DNA from: Pseudomonas sp. CROZ-RG-20F-R04-15
GTDB taxonomy: Bacteria; Pseudomonadota; Gammaproteobacteria; Pseudomonadales; Pseudomonadaceae
Assembly: GCF_022662375.1 (NCBI RefSeq)
Contig: NZ_JAKNQL010000007.1
Span: 124,001 to 188,000, forward strand
Direction: 5' to 3'
DNA length: 64,000 nucleotides
In this document: piece after piece, positions 36,539-45,493 of the stretch
How positions within the stretch are numbered: the first letter of the stretch is position 1
Layout of the letters: the number at the start of each line of letters is the position of its first letter
Notes under the pieces: generated by a model
Database searches by the model: none
What the model saw: only the letters and a program-made list of their open reading frames with translations
Told to the model about the DNA's origin: nothing
Program-made: the position numbers and the translations under genes

Positions 36539-37928
36539 CGCGGGGCCGGGGCGGCATCTGCCGGTGTTTCAGGCGTTGCTGATCACGCTGGGCATGGTGA
36601 TCACCACCGACATCCTGAAAACCGCGCCGACCGTGGCCCTCAATGTCGGGCCGGAGCATTTCTACCTGGTGTGGGTGCTGGGCGGCGTCGCCTCAATGAT
36701 CGGCGCGCTGTGTTTTGCCGAGATGGCCACGGCGTTTCCGCACCCGGGCGGCGATTATCACTTTCTGCGCACGGCGTATGGCGAGCGCATGGGATTCTTG
36801 TTCGCCTGGTCGCGGTTTTCGGTGATGCACACCGGATGGATAGCGTTGTCGGCGTTCATGTTTGCCGATTATGTCGGTGCGGTGGTGCCGCTGGGGCATT
36901 ACGGTTCCGGTTTGTTTGCCGGGGCGGTGATTGCGGCGCTGGTGCTGCTTAATCTCACCGGCAAGCACATTGGTTTTATCACTCAGACATTGTTGGTGGG
37001 GCTGTTGGCACTGGGTTTTTTGAGCATAGCCAGTGCGGGTGTTTTTCTGGCCTGGCAAGGTATCGAAGCGCCTGCGCCGGGTGTCTCGCCTGTCGCGGAA
37101 AACACCGGTATGGCGGGGTTATCGGCGGCGATGATTTTTGTGTTTCTGGCGTTCGGCGGCTGGAGCGATGCGGCGACGTTATCGGCAGAGGTACGCGATG
37201 GTCGGCGGGGGATTTTTATCGCCATGCTCGGTGCGCTGAGCGTGTTGATGGCGATCTATCTGGCGCTCAATTGGGCGTTCGTTCAGGGACTGGGGTTCGC
37301 TGGATTAGCGGCCAGCAATGCGCCGGCGGTCGAGTTGTTGAACCGGGCCTTCGGTGCGCCGGGTGTCATGCTGATTTTGCTGATGGTCGGTATCGCCGCG
37401 ATTGCCACGATCAACTCGACCCTGTTGGTCGGCGCGCGCACCACCTACGCTGCTGCGCGCGATGTGCCGCAACTGCGCAGTTTCGGCACTTGGGACGATC
37501 GGCATGGCGTACCGCGCAAAGCGATGCTGGCAGAAGGAGCGGTGGCGTTGTTGCTGGTACTGTTTGGCAGTTTCACTCAGAGCGGCTTCAACACCATGGT
37601 CGAGTACCTCACCCCGGTGTACTGGCTGTTCTTGAGCTTGAGCAGTGTGGCGCTGATCATCCTGCGGCGGCGCTTTCCCGAGGTGCCGAGGCCAGTGAAG
37701 GTGCCGTTGTATCCGCTGTTGCCGCTGCTGTTTTTCGGGTTGTGCCTGTACATGCTGTATTCCAGCGTGACGGTGGTGGGGGTTGGGGCGTTTTTCGGGA
37801 TTGGGGTGTTGTTGGTGGGGGCGGTGATACTGGCAGTATTGAGCCGACTAACGCCAAGCCCTCACCCCAGCCCTCTCCCGGAGGGAGAGGGGGCCGACCG
37901 AGGTGTCTTGCGTGATACATCGACCTGA
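36528..37928 (+). CDS. APC-superfamily amino-acid permease with repeat-derived C-terminus
   Basis: A 466-residue inner-membrane transporter with about 12 hydrophobic segments (APC opening VFQALLITLGMVITTDILK). The start overlaps the TonB receptor gene by 11 nt, so translation is coupled. The last 25 or so residues (SPHPSPLPEGEGADRG and beyond) are encoded by a CCCTCTCCC-type repeat that has replaced the original gene end. The ancestral stop was probably near 37850. Substrate unknown. Confidence 0.88.
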   Translation: MVSDAGPGRHLPVFQALLITLGMVITTDILKTAPTVALNVGPEHFYLVWVLGGVASMIGALCFAEMATAFPHPGGDYHFLRTAYGERMGFLFAWSRFSVMHTGWIALSAFMFADYVGAVVPLGHYGSGLFAGAVIAALVLLNLTGKHIGFITQTLLVGLLALGFLSIASAGVFLAWQGIEAPAPGVSPVAENTGMAGLSAAMIFVFLAFGGWSDAATLSAEVRDGRRGIFIAMLGALSVLMAIYLALNWAFVQGLGFAGLAASNAPAVELLNRAFGAPGVMLILLMVGIAAIATINSTLLVGARTTYAAARDVPQLRSFGTWDDRHGVPRKAMLAEGAVALLLVLFGSFTQSGFNTMVEYLTPVYWLFLSLSSVALIILRRRFPEVPRPVKVPLYPLLPLLFFGLCLYMLYSSVTVVGVGAFFGIGVLLVGAVILAVLSRLTPSPHPSPLPEGEGADRGVLRDTST

Positions 37929-38142
37929 AAGACCGAATCGATTATGGCTTGAAACAAATACAGATCGAGGTCGATTAAGGATTCAGTGAGGCAAAAACAG
38001 GTTGAGGTCGATTAAGGATTCAGTAAGGCAAAAACAGGTCGAAGTCGATTATGGATTCAGTGAGCCACGCTCAGGTCGGCGTACTTCTCCAATATTCCCG
38101 GATCGGTTCCCTCTCCCTCTGGGAGAGGGCTAGGGTGAGGGG
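37860..38142. repeat. Inverted CCCTCTCCC repeats flanking 37-bp tandem repeats
   Basis: A CCCTCACCCCAGCCCTCTCCC element at 37860-37893 faces its inverted copy at 38109-38142. Between them are three copies of a 37-bp unit starting CGATTA at 37972, 38009 and 38046, plus a degenerate one at 37939. Confidence 0.85.
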
Positions 38143-38145
38143 CTC

Positions 38146-38607
38146 TTAAAAGGACACCTCCGCCGGCTGCGACAACCGCAGCACCGACAAATCCCCCGTA
38201 ACACGCTTGTAAGCCAAACGAATCGCTTCGATGCTGGCCCCATTCTTCGCATTGTTCTCATGCAGGATCACAATCACCTTGGTGCTCAAGCGCTCAGGCT
38301 CTTTCGCGCCCTTGTCCCGCCACTGCCCATAAGCATCCAACACACTGAAACCATCAGGAAACCGCGACGTAACCTCCTGATCAAGAAACTCACGCCAGCG
38401 CGCCGGACTGACCGCAGCGTCCTTGCCATCGATCGAACCCACCGAGAAATACAGTTCGGTGCGAATCCACTGCGCCTGCGCAGGACGCGAGGCGTCGCCT
38501 TGCAGAGTGGAACTGGCTGGATCGTGGGTGTGAACAGACGCGGGAGGAGGACTGGCGCAACCGGCGACTGTGATGAACAGTGCAGCCAGTAACAAGCGTT
38601 TTGGCAT
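38146..38607 (-). CDS. DUF3574-like lipoprotein
   Basis: A 153-residue secreted protein with lipobox VAGC (lipidated C17), then a Pro/Ser/Thr linker to about 45 and one globular domain. That domain shows RTELYFSVGSIDG, TSRFPDGFSVLDAYGQWRD and TKVIVILHEN, which I associate with the DUF3574 family; its function is unknown. AAGGAAAG precedes the ATG. Apparently monocistronic, it ends 4 bp from the inverted repeat, which may act as its terminator. Confidence 0.8.
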   Translation of the reverse strand: MPKRLLLAALFITVAGCASPPPASVHTHDPASSTLQGDASRPAQAQWIRTELYFSVGSIDGKDAAVSPARWREFLDQEVTSRFPDGFSVLDAYGQWRDKGAKEPERLSTKVIVILHENNAKNGASIEAIRLAYKRVTGDLSVLRLSQPAEVSF

Positions 38608-38639
38608 GGAGCTTTCCTTCTTGTGAATGAGTACAGGTG

Positions 38640-39200
38640 GGCAATTATAGATTGCGAGCTTGATAGCGATAAAAGATTAAAAAACTTACTTGGCCTTTAT
38701 TTCTGGAATAAGAGGTTGCTGAGTTGTTAATGCGCTCAGTCTCTGGGGAGTTAATGCGATGTGTTGCTGGTTGAGTGACGAACTTTTCTTTTTAAATAGT
38801 CGGACAATTAATTAGTCATCTCAGATGCTCGCGAATTTTGCGTATCAGATTTTTTATAGTAGAGCATTGGTCAGTTGGGGGTGGCATAACCCGCTGATAA
38901 ATATGCTGTTTAAAAAATTTATAATTTTTTGAAATAAGCTGTGGGGGCTATTTGGCTGTTTGTGTTTAAAGAAGTTTTTTCTTTATGGGAATCAGCTCGT
39001 TGTGTTTGAGATTTATTTTTTAAATTGACGCTCTAAGGGGGCGAGACTAGGTTCTTTCTTCACAAGTTAACTTGACTAAGTATTGGTTCGATTTCGCATG
39101 TCGCGCGATTTTTCGTGTGGGTTTTTCGCATGCCTTATAGCGCCTGTGTCCTGCGTAAGCGCAGGAAGGTTATTCACACTCAATGGTATGAAGGAGTGTC
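38640..39200 (+). other. AT-rich upstream region of the nine-gene operon
   Basis: Roughly 550 bp, strikingly AT-rich compared with the flanks, with long A/T runs (for example around 38900-38935 and 39010-39030). It presumably carries the promoter and possibly an H-NS-family (MvaT) silencing target. I find no gene, no clean -35/-10 pair and no riboswitch I recognise. It marks a compositional boundary that suggests acquired DNA. Confidence 0.6.
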
Positions 39201-39207
39201 ATTGGTC

Positions 39208-40521
39208 ATGGATTGTTTAAGAGAAACACGTGTCGGAAATGTACTGTCAGGATGGAATCACTTATCGGTAGTTGGGCCGATAAATGTGCAGAATACTGCG
39301 GGTGCGCGTATTCAATTGTCCTCAGGTGAATGGTGTGACGATTATATTATGGGCTGGGGTTCATGCCTGTTGGGGCACGACAGTCCGGTCATCAAACATT
39401 CGATTGGCAAAGCCCTGGAGCGAGGTTTTCTCCAACAATACGAAACCGATGAACATCGCCTGTTGAGCGAGAAGTTTTGTGCGGTGGTGCCCTGCGCCGA
39501 GAAGTTGCGACTGGTGAACTCCGGCCTGGAAGCCACCATGTACGCAACGCGCATCGCCCGTGCGGTTACCGGCAAACGAATCATCATCAAGTTTGAAGGC
39601 CATTTTCATGGGCTCAATGACTCGCTGACCTGGAACGTGGATTCTTCGCCACGCTCGGGTGAAGTACTGGCCGGCGGAGAACTGGAACGTTTGTCAGGCA
39701 CTGTGGGTATTCCAAACGAATTCGGAAGTTTGACGGTGGCGGTTTCGTGGAACGATCTGGAAGCGGTGGAGCACGCCTTTGAAAAGTACAAGGACGACGT
39801 CGCGGGCGTGATACTGGAACCTGTCGCCCTGAACCTCGGCTGCATCAAGCCGGACGAGGGATTTCTGCAAAAGTTGCGGGCGCTGACGACGCGGCACGGC
39901 GCGCTGTTGATTTTCGATGAAGTGCTGACCGGATTCCGCGCCAACATCGGCGGTGCGCAGAAAGATTTTGCGGTCATTCCCGACATTGCCGCCTTCGGCA
40001 AGGCGTTCGGTTGCGGTATGCCTATCGCCGGGATTGCCGGTAAAGCCGAGTACATGGACATCATCGCGCCCCGCGGTCCGGTGCAGATCAGCGGCACCAA
40101 CACCGGTCGCTATCTTTCTGTGTCCGCCGCACTCGCCGCTATCGATCACCTGCAGGATGGTGCAGTGCATCGGCATGTTGCCGGGCTGGAGTCTCAGTTG
40201 AAATCGGGCCTTCGGGATGTGTTCGATAAACACCGGATTCCCTGCCATATCGATGGTTATGGCGGTCGAATCGGCGTCCATATCGGAACTTCCGAACGTC
40301 CTCGGACAATGAGGGAGATAGAAAGCTTTTATCCCATCGATTTTGCCCAGAAGTTGTTTTATCTGTTGTCCTGCGAATACAACTTGTATGGCTTCCTGAT
40401 GCCCCTTGGTTACTGTCCGGAGCCGGTAACACTCAGCGCGGCGCACACAGCGCAAATGATCGCGGACGCCTGTGAGCGACTGGATTCGGCACTGAAGAGG
40501 ATTCCATTCCATGGAAAATGA
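39208..40521 (+). CDS. Class III aminotransferase, glutamate-1-semialdehyde aminomutase-like
   Basis: A 437-residue PLP enzyme of the HemL/GSA type. The PLP lysine is K265 in AAFGKAFGCGMP, with the upstream LVNSGLEATMYATRIAR and DEVLTGFR motifs in order. It is not the housekeeping hemL, which would not sit in such an operon. It probably transaminates or shifts an amino group on a pathway intermediate. AAGGAG (39191-39196) is 11 nt from ATG 39208 but only 5 nt from an in-frame TTG at 39202, so the start is uncertain by two codons. First gene of the nine-gene operon; overlaps the GNAT gene by 11 nt. Confidence 0.88.
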   Translation: MDCLRETRVGNVLSGWNHLSVVGPINVQNTAGARIQLSSGEWCDDYIMGWGSCLLGHDSPVIKHSIGKALERGFLQQYETDEHRLLSEKFCAVVPCAEKLRLVNSGLEATMYATRIARAVTGKRIIIKFEGHFHGLNDSLTWNVDSSPRSGEVLAGGELERLSGTVGIPNEFGSLTVAVSWNDLEAVEHAFEKYKDDVAGVILEPVALNLGCIKPDEGFLQKLRALTTRHGALLIFDEVLTGFRANIGGAQKDFAVIPDIAAFGKAFGCGMPIAGIAGKAEYMDIIAPRGPVQISGTNTGRYLSVSAALAAIDHLQDGAVHRHVAGLESQLKSGLRDVFDKHRIPCHIDGYGGRIGVHIGTSERPRTMREIESFYPIDFAQKLFYLLSCEYNLYGFLMPLGYCPEPVTLSAAHTAQMIADACERLDSALKRIPFHGK

Positions 40522-41014
40522 ACTTGATGGTGATATTTGCATTCGCCGATTCATAAAGTCCGATATGCCGGCAGTGCTGGCACTGGTTGCGCAAATCGGG
40601 TCTGGCGAGGACTTGGCTGAATCTGCCGGTGAACAGTTTGCCCGGGAACTCTCTGACCCAAAACATGAGGGCGATCGTTTTGTTGCCGCACTTGGCGATG
40701 TGGTTATCGGAACGATGGGGTGCGCCGCGGGCCCCATCCCGTCAAAGCATGTGTTATGGGCGGACTGGCTGATTGTTGACAGTGAATATCGTCGATATGG
40801 CGTTGCTTCCTTGTTATATGACGAGATTGAAAAGTTTGCACTGCAACATAAAAAGTCCTGGCTGTGCCTCGATATCGGCAACATCGACAGAGAACGAGCG
40901 GCCTACCGCTTTCATTTGCGCAATGGTTTTCAGATTGTCGGGCAACTTCCCGATTATTGGGGTGACTTTGAACACTTGAACATCATGGCTAAATCTCTCA
41001 AATCAAAGGATTGA
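40511..41014 (+). CDS. GNAT acyltransferase
   Basis: A 167-residue N-acyltransferase with the GNAT core (WLIVDSEYRRYGVASLLYDE as acetyl-CoA loop, about residue 78-97, and RAAYRFHLRNGFQIVG at the end). It starts inside the end of the aminotransferase gene and is therefore co-translated. The likely role is acylation of the amine installed by one of the two aminotransferases, or self-protection by acylating the product. Confidence 0.85.
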   Translation: MENELDGDICIRRFIKSDMPAVLALVAQIGSGEDLAESAGEQFARELSDPKHEGDRFVAALGDVVIGTMGCAAGPIPSKHVLWADWLIVDSEYRRYGVASLLYDEIEKFALQHKKSWLCLDIGNIDRERAAYRFHLRNGFQIVGQLPDYWGDFEHLNIMAKSLKSKD

Positions 41015-41021
41015 ACCTATC

Positions 41022-41504
41022 ATGGGCGTTTTGAATGACATTACTGCATTGCAGGACGAGGCTGATTATTGCCGCGAAAAAGGGTTGAAGATCGGGCTTT
41101 GCCACGGTTGTTTCGACATTGTTCACCCTGGGCATATTTATCATCTGCAGCGCGCCAGTACGATGGTCGATCGACTGTTCGTCTCCGTCACCGCAGACCC
41201 CTATGTGAACAAAGGCGCGGACCGGCCGGTATTTCCGGATCAAAAGCGCGCGGAGTTTCTCGCATCCATCCGTTATTGCGATTTCGTCATCGTCAACCAT
41301 ACGGCAACCGCTGAATTCATGATCAAGACATTGCGACCCAAATATTATTTCAAGGGCGCGGATTACACCGATGGATCGGACGTCAGACTTCAGGCGGAGC
41401 GGGCGCTGGTTGAAAGCGTGGGAGGGCAAATGGTGCTGACAGACGACAAGATATTCGACTCGACTTCCAGGATCGCTCAACTGGTCATGGCCAAGAACAA
41501 CTGA
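41022..41504 (+). CDS. Nucleotidyltransferase, HldE-C / glycerol-3-phosphate cytidylyltransferase type
   Basis: A 160-residue single-domain enzyme. The substrate-binding GCFDIVHPGH (29-38) contains the HxGH motif, and the RPVFPDQKRAEF segment follows the family pattern. Relatives attach ADP or CDP to a sugar or polyol phosphate. Here it stands alone, without the kinase domain of HldE. It would activate a phosphorylated intermediate for the epimerase encoded next but one. Seven bp after the GNAT gene. Confidence 0.85.
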   Translation: MGVLNDITALQDEADYCREKGLKIGLCHGCFDIVHPGHIYHLQRASTMVDRLFVSVTADPYVNKGADRPVFPDQKRAEFLASIRYCDFVIVNHTATAEFMIKTLRPKYYFKGADYTDGSDVRLQAERALVESVGGQMVLTDDKIFDSTSRIAQLVMAKNN

Positions 41505-41517
41505 CAGGTAATCAACC

Positions 41518-42186
41518 ATGTCAAAACTTTTGCTGATTGATCTCGACGGAACAATGATCGACACCCCGCATTTCGAAGCCTGGCGCAATGCAGCCCTTGA
41601 GTTTTCAGGACAGCAGTTGACGCCGCAGCAATACATCGAGCACATCGCCGGGCGGCCACGCATGGAAGGCGCTTCACGACTGCTGGCGCTGACTACCCGT
41701 CATGCCGGCGGTGCAACGTCCGCAACGTTCAGCGCAGACGATCTGGCCGCGTACAAACAGGAGGAATTCCAGCGGCTCTCAGCGGACACCGAGCTGTTCG
41801 AGGATTCATTGCGATTACTCAAGCGGATTGAAGCAACCGCGCAGCCGGTGATGTTCTATACGGCGTCGCTGAATGCTCCGCAATTGTTCGAGGCGGCGCT
41901 GAAACGGGCGAAAGTATGGGGACAGGCGCCGGTATCGATTACCCGGCAAGCACCACATCAAACCCGCGACAAACTGGTTCAACAACTGGTCGGCGATCAC
42001 GCTCCGCAGGATGTTCACCTGATCGATGACAGCCCCTATGCGACGGATCTGGCCTGCGGCCTGGGCGTTCGGGCCTGGCAGATCCGCCGTCATCCGGCTG
42101 AACCCAAGGCCAGCCATCCACGCGCTTCAATACTGTCATCGCTAGATGAATTCACGCTGGCGCACTCACCACAGGGAAGGAATTAA
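41518..42186 (+). CDS. HAD hydrolase, beta-phosphoglucomutase-like
   Basis: A 222-residue haloacid-dehalogenase-fold protein with DLDGT (D8 nucleophile, D10 acid/base), a helical cap, a TAS motif near 120 and the LIDDSPYATDLA acid pair. Such proteins are sugar phosphatases or phosphomutases. GH65 phosphorylases, one of which is encoded two genes downstream, are often paired with beta-phosphoglucomutases, so a role on a sugar 1-phosphate is plausible. Two bp separate it from the epimerase gene. Confidence 0.85.
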   Translation: MSKLLLIDLDGTMIDTPHFEAWRNAALEFSGQQLTPQQYIEHIAGRPRMEGASRLLALTTRHAGGATSATFSADDLAAYKQEEFQRLSADTELFEDSLRLLKRIEATAQPVMFYTASLNAPQLFEAALKRAKVWGQAPVSITRQAPHQTRDKLVQQLVGDHAPQDVHLIDDSPYATDLACGLGVRAWQIRRHPAEPKASHPRASILSSLDEFTLAHSPQGRN

Positions 42187-42188
42187 CC

Positions 42189-43235
42189 ATGAAAAAGAAT
42201 TCAGCTGTGCTTGTTACGGGCGGTGCTGGCTATATTGGCTCGCGTCTGGTGCCCAAACTGCTCGCCGCCGGGTACCGCGTCCGGGTGCTGGATGCATTGT
42301 ATTTCGGCAATGGCCTCGAAGGTTTGCTGAACCATCCTGGCCTGGAATTCATCAAGGGCGACATACGCGATCCGGCGCTCGTGGAAACGTCGCTGCAAGG
42401 TGTCGACACCGTTGTGCATCTTGCTGCGGTGGCGAACGATCCGAGTTTCAATTCGGCCCCCGAACTGGGCCAATCGATAAACATCGACTGCCTGCCGCAT
42501 TTGATGAGCAGCGCCAAACGTCTGGGTTGCCGGCGTTTTATCTACGCGTCTTCGGCGAGTGTCTACGGCGTCAATGCAGAACCGTTTGTCGACGAACGCC
42601 AACCCTGCGTGCCCATCACCGACTACAACCGGTTCAAGGCTGACGGCGAGAAAATACTCTTTGAACTGACCGATTCATCGTTCGAGACTGTCGCGGTTCG
42701 AGCCGCCACGGTGTGCGGCTGGTCACCCCGCCAGCGCCTGGATCTGACCGTGAACATCCTGACCGCCAGTGCGCTGGCGCGCGGTGAAATCACCGTATTC
42801 GGCGGCAGTCAGTATCGCCCCAACGTACACATCGGCGATCTGACCCGGCTGTATACGATGCTGGTCGAACGGGAGTCCCTGGGCGAGGTGTCCGGGACGG
42901 CAATCAATGTCGGCTACGAGAACCACACGGTGACCGATATTGCCAGTCAGGTGAAAGAGATCGTCGACCGTTACTTCCGTACCAATGTGCCGATTACCAC
43001 GACCCACAGCGACGATGTTCGATCTTACCGGCTGGACTCCCGACGGGTGCAACAGACGCTGGGTTTCGAATTCATCTTTTCGATCCGCGATGCGATCGTG
43101 GAGATCTGTGAGCAGTGGCAATCGGGGAACTTCCAGGACAGCGGCGATGTGTTAGCGGATGTCCGTTATCACAACGTACGCAACATGCTGCACAACGACT
43201 GGTCGTTCCAGGCGTCAGGAGGCGCATCGTGCTGA
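42189..43235 (+). CDS. NAD-dependent sugar epimerase/dehydratase (extended SDR)
   Basis: A 348-residue extended SDR. TGGAGYIG at 10-17 binds NAD, and the catalytic set is SSAS (121-124), Y146 and K150 in DYNRFK. The C-terminal half is the nucleotide-sugar domain (RPNVHIGDLTRL). It should epimerise or oxidise an NDP-sugar supplied by the nucleotidyltransferase. The gene overlaps the GH65 gene by 7 nt. Confidence 0.88.
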   Translation: MKKNSAVLVTGGAGYIGSRLVPKLLAAGYRVRVLDALYFGNGLEGLLNHPGLEFIKGDIRDPALVETSLQGVDTVVHLAAVANDPSFNSAPELGQSINIDCLPHLMSSAKRLGCRRFIYASSASVYGVNAEPFVDERQPCVPITDYNRFKADGEKILFELTDSSFETVAVRAATVCGWSPRQRLDLTVNILTASALARGEITVFGGSQYRPNVHIGDLTRLYTMLVERESLGEVSGTAINVGYENHTVTDIASQVKEIVDRYFRTNVPITTTHSDDVRSYRLDSRRVQQTLGFEFIFSIRDAIVEICEQWQSGNFQDSGDVLADVRYHNVRNMLHNDWSFQASGGASC

Positions 43236-45493
43236 GCATTTCCTACGGTGAGCAGCGCGAAGACATCGTCGCGATCGACGCGAGGTCTTCGTCCTTCGCG
43301 GCGTGCGTGGCGACCCTGGCCAATCCGTTGCTCGGTGTGCGTCCGTACATGCCCAACGCATCGGCTCGCTGCCGGCGCACGCAGTTGCTGTTGGCGGGGG
43401 GCTATGCGGCCGGTGTCGGCGTCTCGCGGGAAATCATTGCCTTGCCCGCACCGACCATCCTGCGGCTTTACGATGTTGACACGGGGTTGCCGCTTGAGTC
43501 GGCAAGCAACGAAGCCGTGGTGGTGTTGGCGCTTGATCAGGCAACAGTCAGCAGTTGCGAGCAATTTCAGCTGGCCGGTGTGAAATACGAGCTGACGGTC
43601 ACGCAGTTCATTGACGCCCCGGATCAGGCTGCGGTGTCGACGCAGATCGGTTTGAAACGCCTCGGCACCGGCACCGCGCCCCATCGATTGAGGCTTGATT
43701 ACGGATTGGATGGCAGCGCGTCGAACGAATACCTCGGGGCTTGTGACTGGCTGACCGCACGGCATTACGATTTCGGGCAAAGCCTGATCGACCAATCTTT
43801 TTTCAGCCAGATCGTCGACACCGCCGAACAGCGGCTGCGTTATGACGTGCGGGTCGAACAGGTGGATTCAGCGGCGAGTTCCGTCGTTTCCTGGCGGCAG
43901 GGGCAAGAGGGTTGTGTGGCTTCGGTGACCCTGGACTTTGCAACTGTCAGCCAGCACCGGTTGGTGACGCATTGGCGGGTGGGCGTCGATGGCGCTCACA
44001 GCCCCCGCGACGGGTTTGCCGCAGAGTTTGATGTCGCAAGGATTCAGGGCCGTCATCTGAGCCAATGGAACAGCCTCTGGCGTGAGCATGAAGTCACCGT
44101 TCAGACCCCGCAGCCGGGCACTGATCTGGGCATGAAGTACGCAGTATTCCAATTGCTGCAACATGGCCTCAGCGCCGCGCATGGCGCCAATGGCACGATA
44201 TCGCCGGCGCGAGGTTTGACCAGCACTTACCATTCTGGCGCGACGTTCTTCGACACTGAACTGCACAAGTGCATGTTCTGGATCTGGAACGCGCCGGACG
44301 TTGCCAGGGCGCTGATCGACTACCGCTACACGTTCATGGAACAAGCCCGGCAGTTCGCCCGCGCCAGCGGCTTTTGCGGCGCACGTTTCGCGGAGGCATC
44401 CAACGATCGGGGCGGCGAAAATGGCCCGCATTACGTGTTGTCCTATCCTGAGCAGGACATAAGGCGAGAGTGGAGTGTCGATGAGGTGCTGCACATTTCG
44501 GCAGACGTCAGCTATGCCGTGAACAAGTACTGGGCAGTAACCGGTGACAACGCGTTCATGGAGTCTCGAGGCTACGAAATCCTGATTGAAAGCGCTCGAT
44601 TCGCGGCATCGGTGTTCAAGTGGTCAGAGAGCAAGCAGGCCTACGTGGTGAATTCGGTCATGGGCCCGGACGAGTATCACTACCATGTGAACAACAGTTT
44701 CTTTACCAATTACCTGCTGCGCTGGAGTCTCCGGCGGGTGCTTTCATTGCTCGACCGGCCGGGTTTTCCCGGTGTATCTGCCGCGCAACGTCGACTCTGG
44801 CAAGCGATAGCCGATAACGTCTATCTGCCGTGGATCACCGTGGACGGGGTGGCCATTCCGGAGGAGTTCGAAGGTTATGCGGCATTGCCGGACACCCGCC
44901 TGCGTGTGGTCAAACAACGTGGGCCGCAGTTTGCCGACGAGATCGAGCGCGACAGCGCGGAGAAACTGCAAAATTTCGATTCGCAACTGGTCAAACAGGC
45001 TGACATCGTGCTGTTGATGTCGATGTTTCCCGACGATTTTTCAGCGGCCGTGAAGCGCGCCGCGTTCAATTACTATGAACCGCGTACGGTGCATGAGTCC
45101 TCGTTGAGTTACGGCCCGCATGCCGTCGTTGCCGCGCATCTGGGCGAGACGCACATCAGCGCCGATTTCATTGCCCGGGCCAGCCGCTATAACCTCGACT
45201 TCACGCCGGTCGACAATTACAGCAACGGGCTGCACCTTTCCGCCTACGCCGGCGCTTGGCAAGGATTGGTCGAGGGGCTGTCGGGGCTTTCTGTCGAATC
45301 GGGTCAACTGGCCTTCCGACCGAAATTGCCCGCACACTGGCAGGCTTACCATTTCACCCTGCAGTTCCGGGGGCGACGACTGCGGATTTCCGTGCTCGGT
45401 GACGACGAGCTGGAGGTTCGCCACGGCGATCGCCAACTGGCGACCCAGCGCAGCGAGGATGGACGAATAGGCCTCAAGGAGGGGCACCCATGA
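43229..45493 (+). CDS. Glycoside hydrolase family 65 phosphorylase-like protein
   Basis: A 754-residue GH65 protein (trehalose, kojibiose and maltose phosphorylase family). The general acid is E482 in the GPDEYHYHVNN signature, preceded by the (alpha/alpha)6 barrel segments AVNKYWAVTGDN and followed by YEPRTVHESSLSYG. Phosphorylases of this family release beta-sugar 1-phosphate from a disaccharide or, in reverse, form the glycosidic bond. GTG 43229 is chosen because GGAGG lies 6 nt upstream; the frame continues upstream inside the epimerase gene without a usable start. A GH65 enzyme in a metabolite-type operon is unusual. Confidence 0.88.
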   Translation: MLSISYGEQREDIVAIDARSSSFAACVATLANPLLGVRPYMPNASARCRRTQLLLAGGYAAGVGVSREIIALPAPTILRLYDVDTGLPLESASNEAVVVLALDQATVSSCEQFQLAGVKYELTVTQFIDAPDQAAVSTQIGLKRLGTGTAPHRLRLDYGLDGSASNEYLGACDWLTARHYDFGQSLIDQSFFSQIVDTAEQRLRYDVRVEQVDSAASSVVSWRQGQEGCVASVTLDFATVSQHRLVTHWRVGVDGAHSPRDGFAAEFDVARIQGRHLSQWNSLWREHEVTVQTPQPGTDLGMKYAVFQLLQHGLSAAHGANGTISPARGLTSTYHSGATFFDTELHKCMFWIWNAPDVARALIDYRYTFMEQARQFARASGFCGARFAEASNDRGGENGPHYVLSYPEQDIRREWSVDEVLHISADVSYAVNKYWAVTGDNAFMESRGYEILIESARFAASVFKWSESKQAYVVNSVMGPDEYHYHVNNSFFTNYLLRWSLRRVLSLLDRPGFPGVSAAQRRLWQAIADNVYLPWITVDGVAIPEEFEGYAALPDTRLRVVKQRGPQFADEIERDSAEKLQNFDSQLVKQADIVLLMSMFPDDFSAAVKRAAFNYYEPRTVHESSLSYGPHAVVAAHLGETHISADFIARASRYNLDFTPVDNYSNGLHLSAYAGAWQGLVEGLSGLSVESGQLAFRPKLPAHWQAYHFTLQFRGRRLRISVLGDDELEVRHGDRQLATQRSEDGRIGLKEGHP

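Noticed and set aside
39208..40521. Housekeeping hemL (glutamate-1-semialdehyde aminomutase)
   Set aside because: The active-site lysine region fits the family, but the protein opens differently and sits in a metabolite operon, so a tetrapyrrole role is unlikely.
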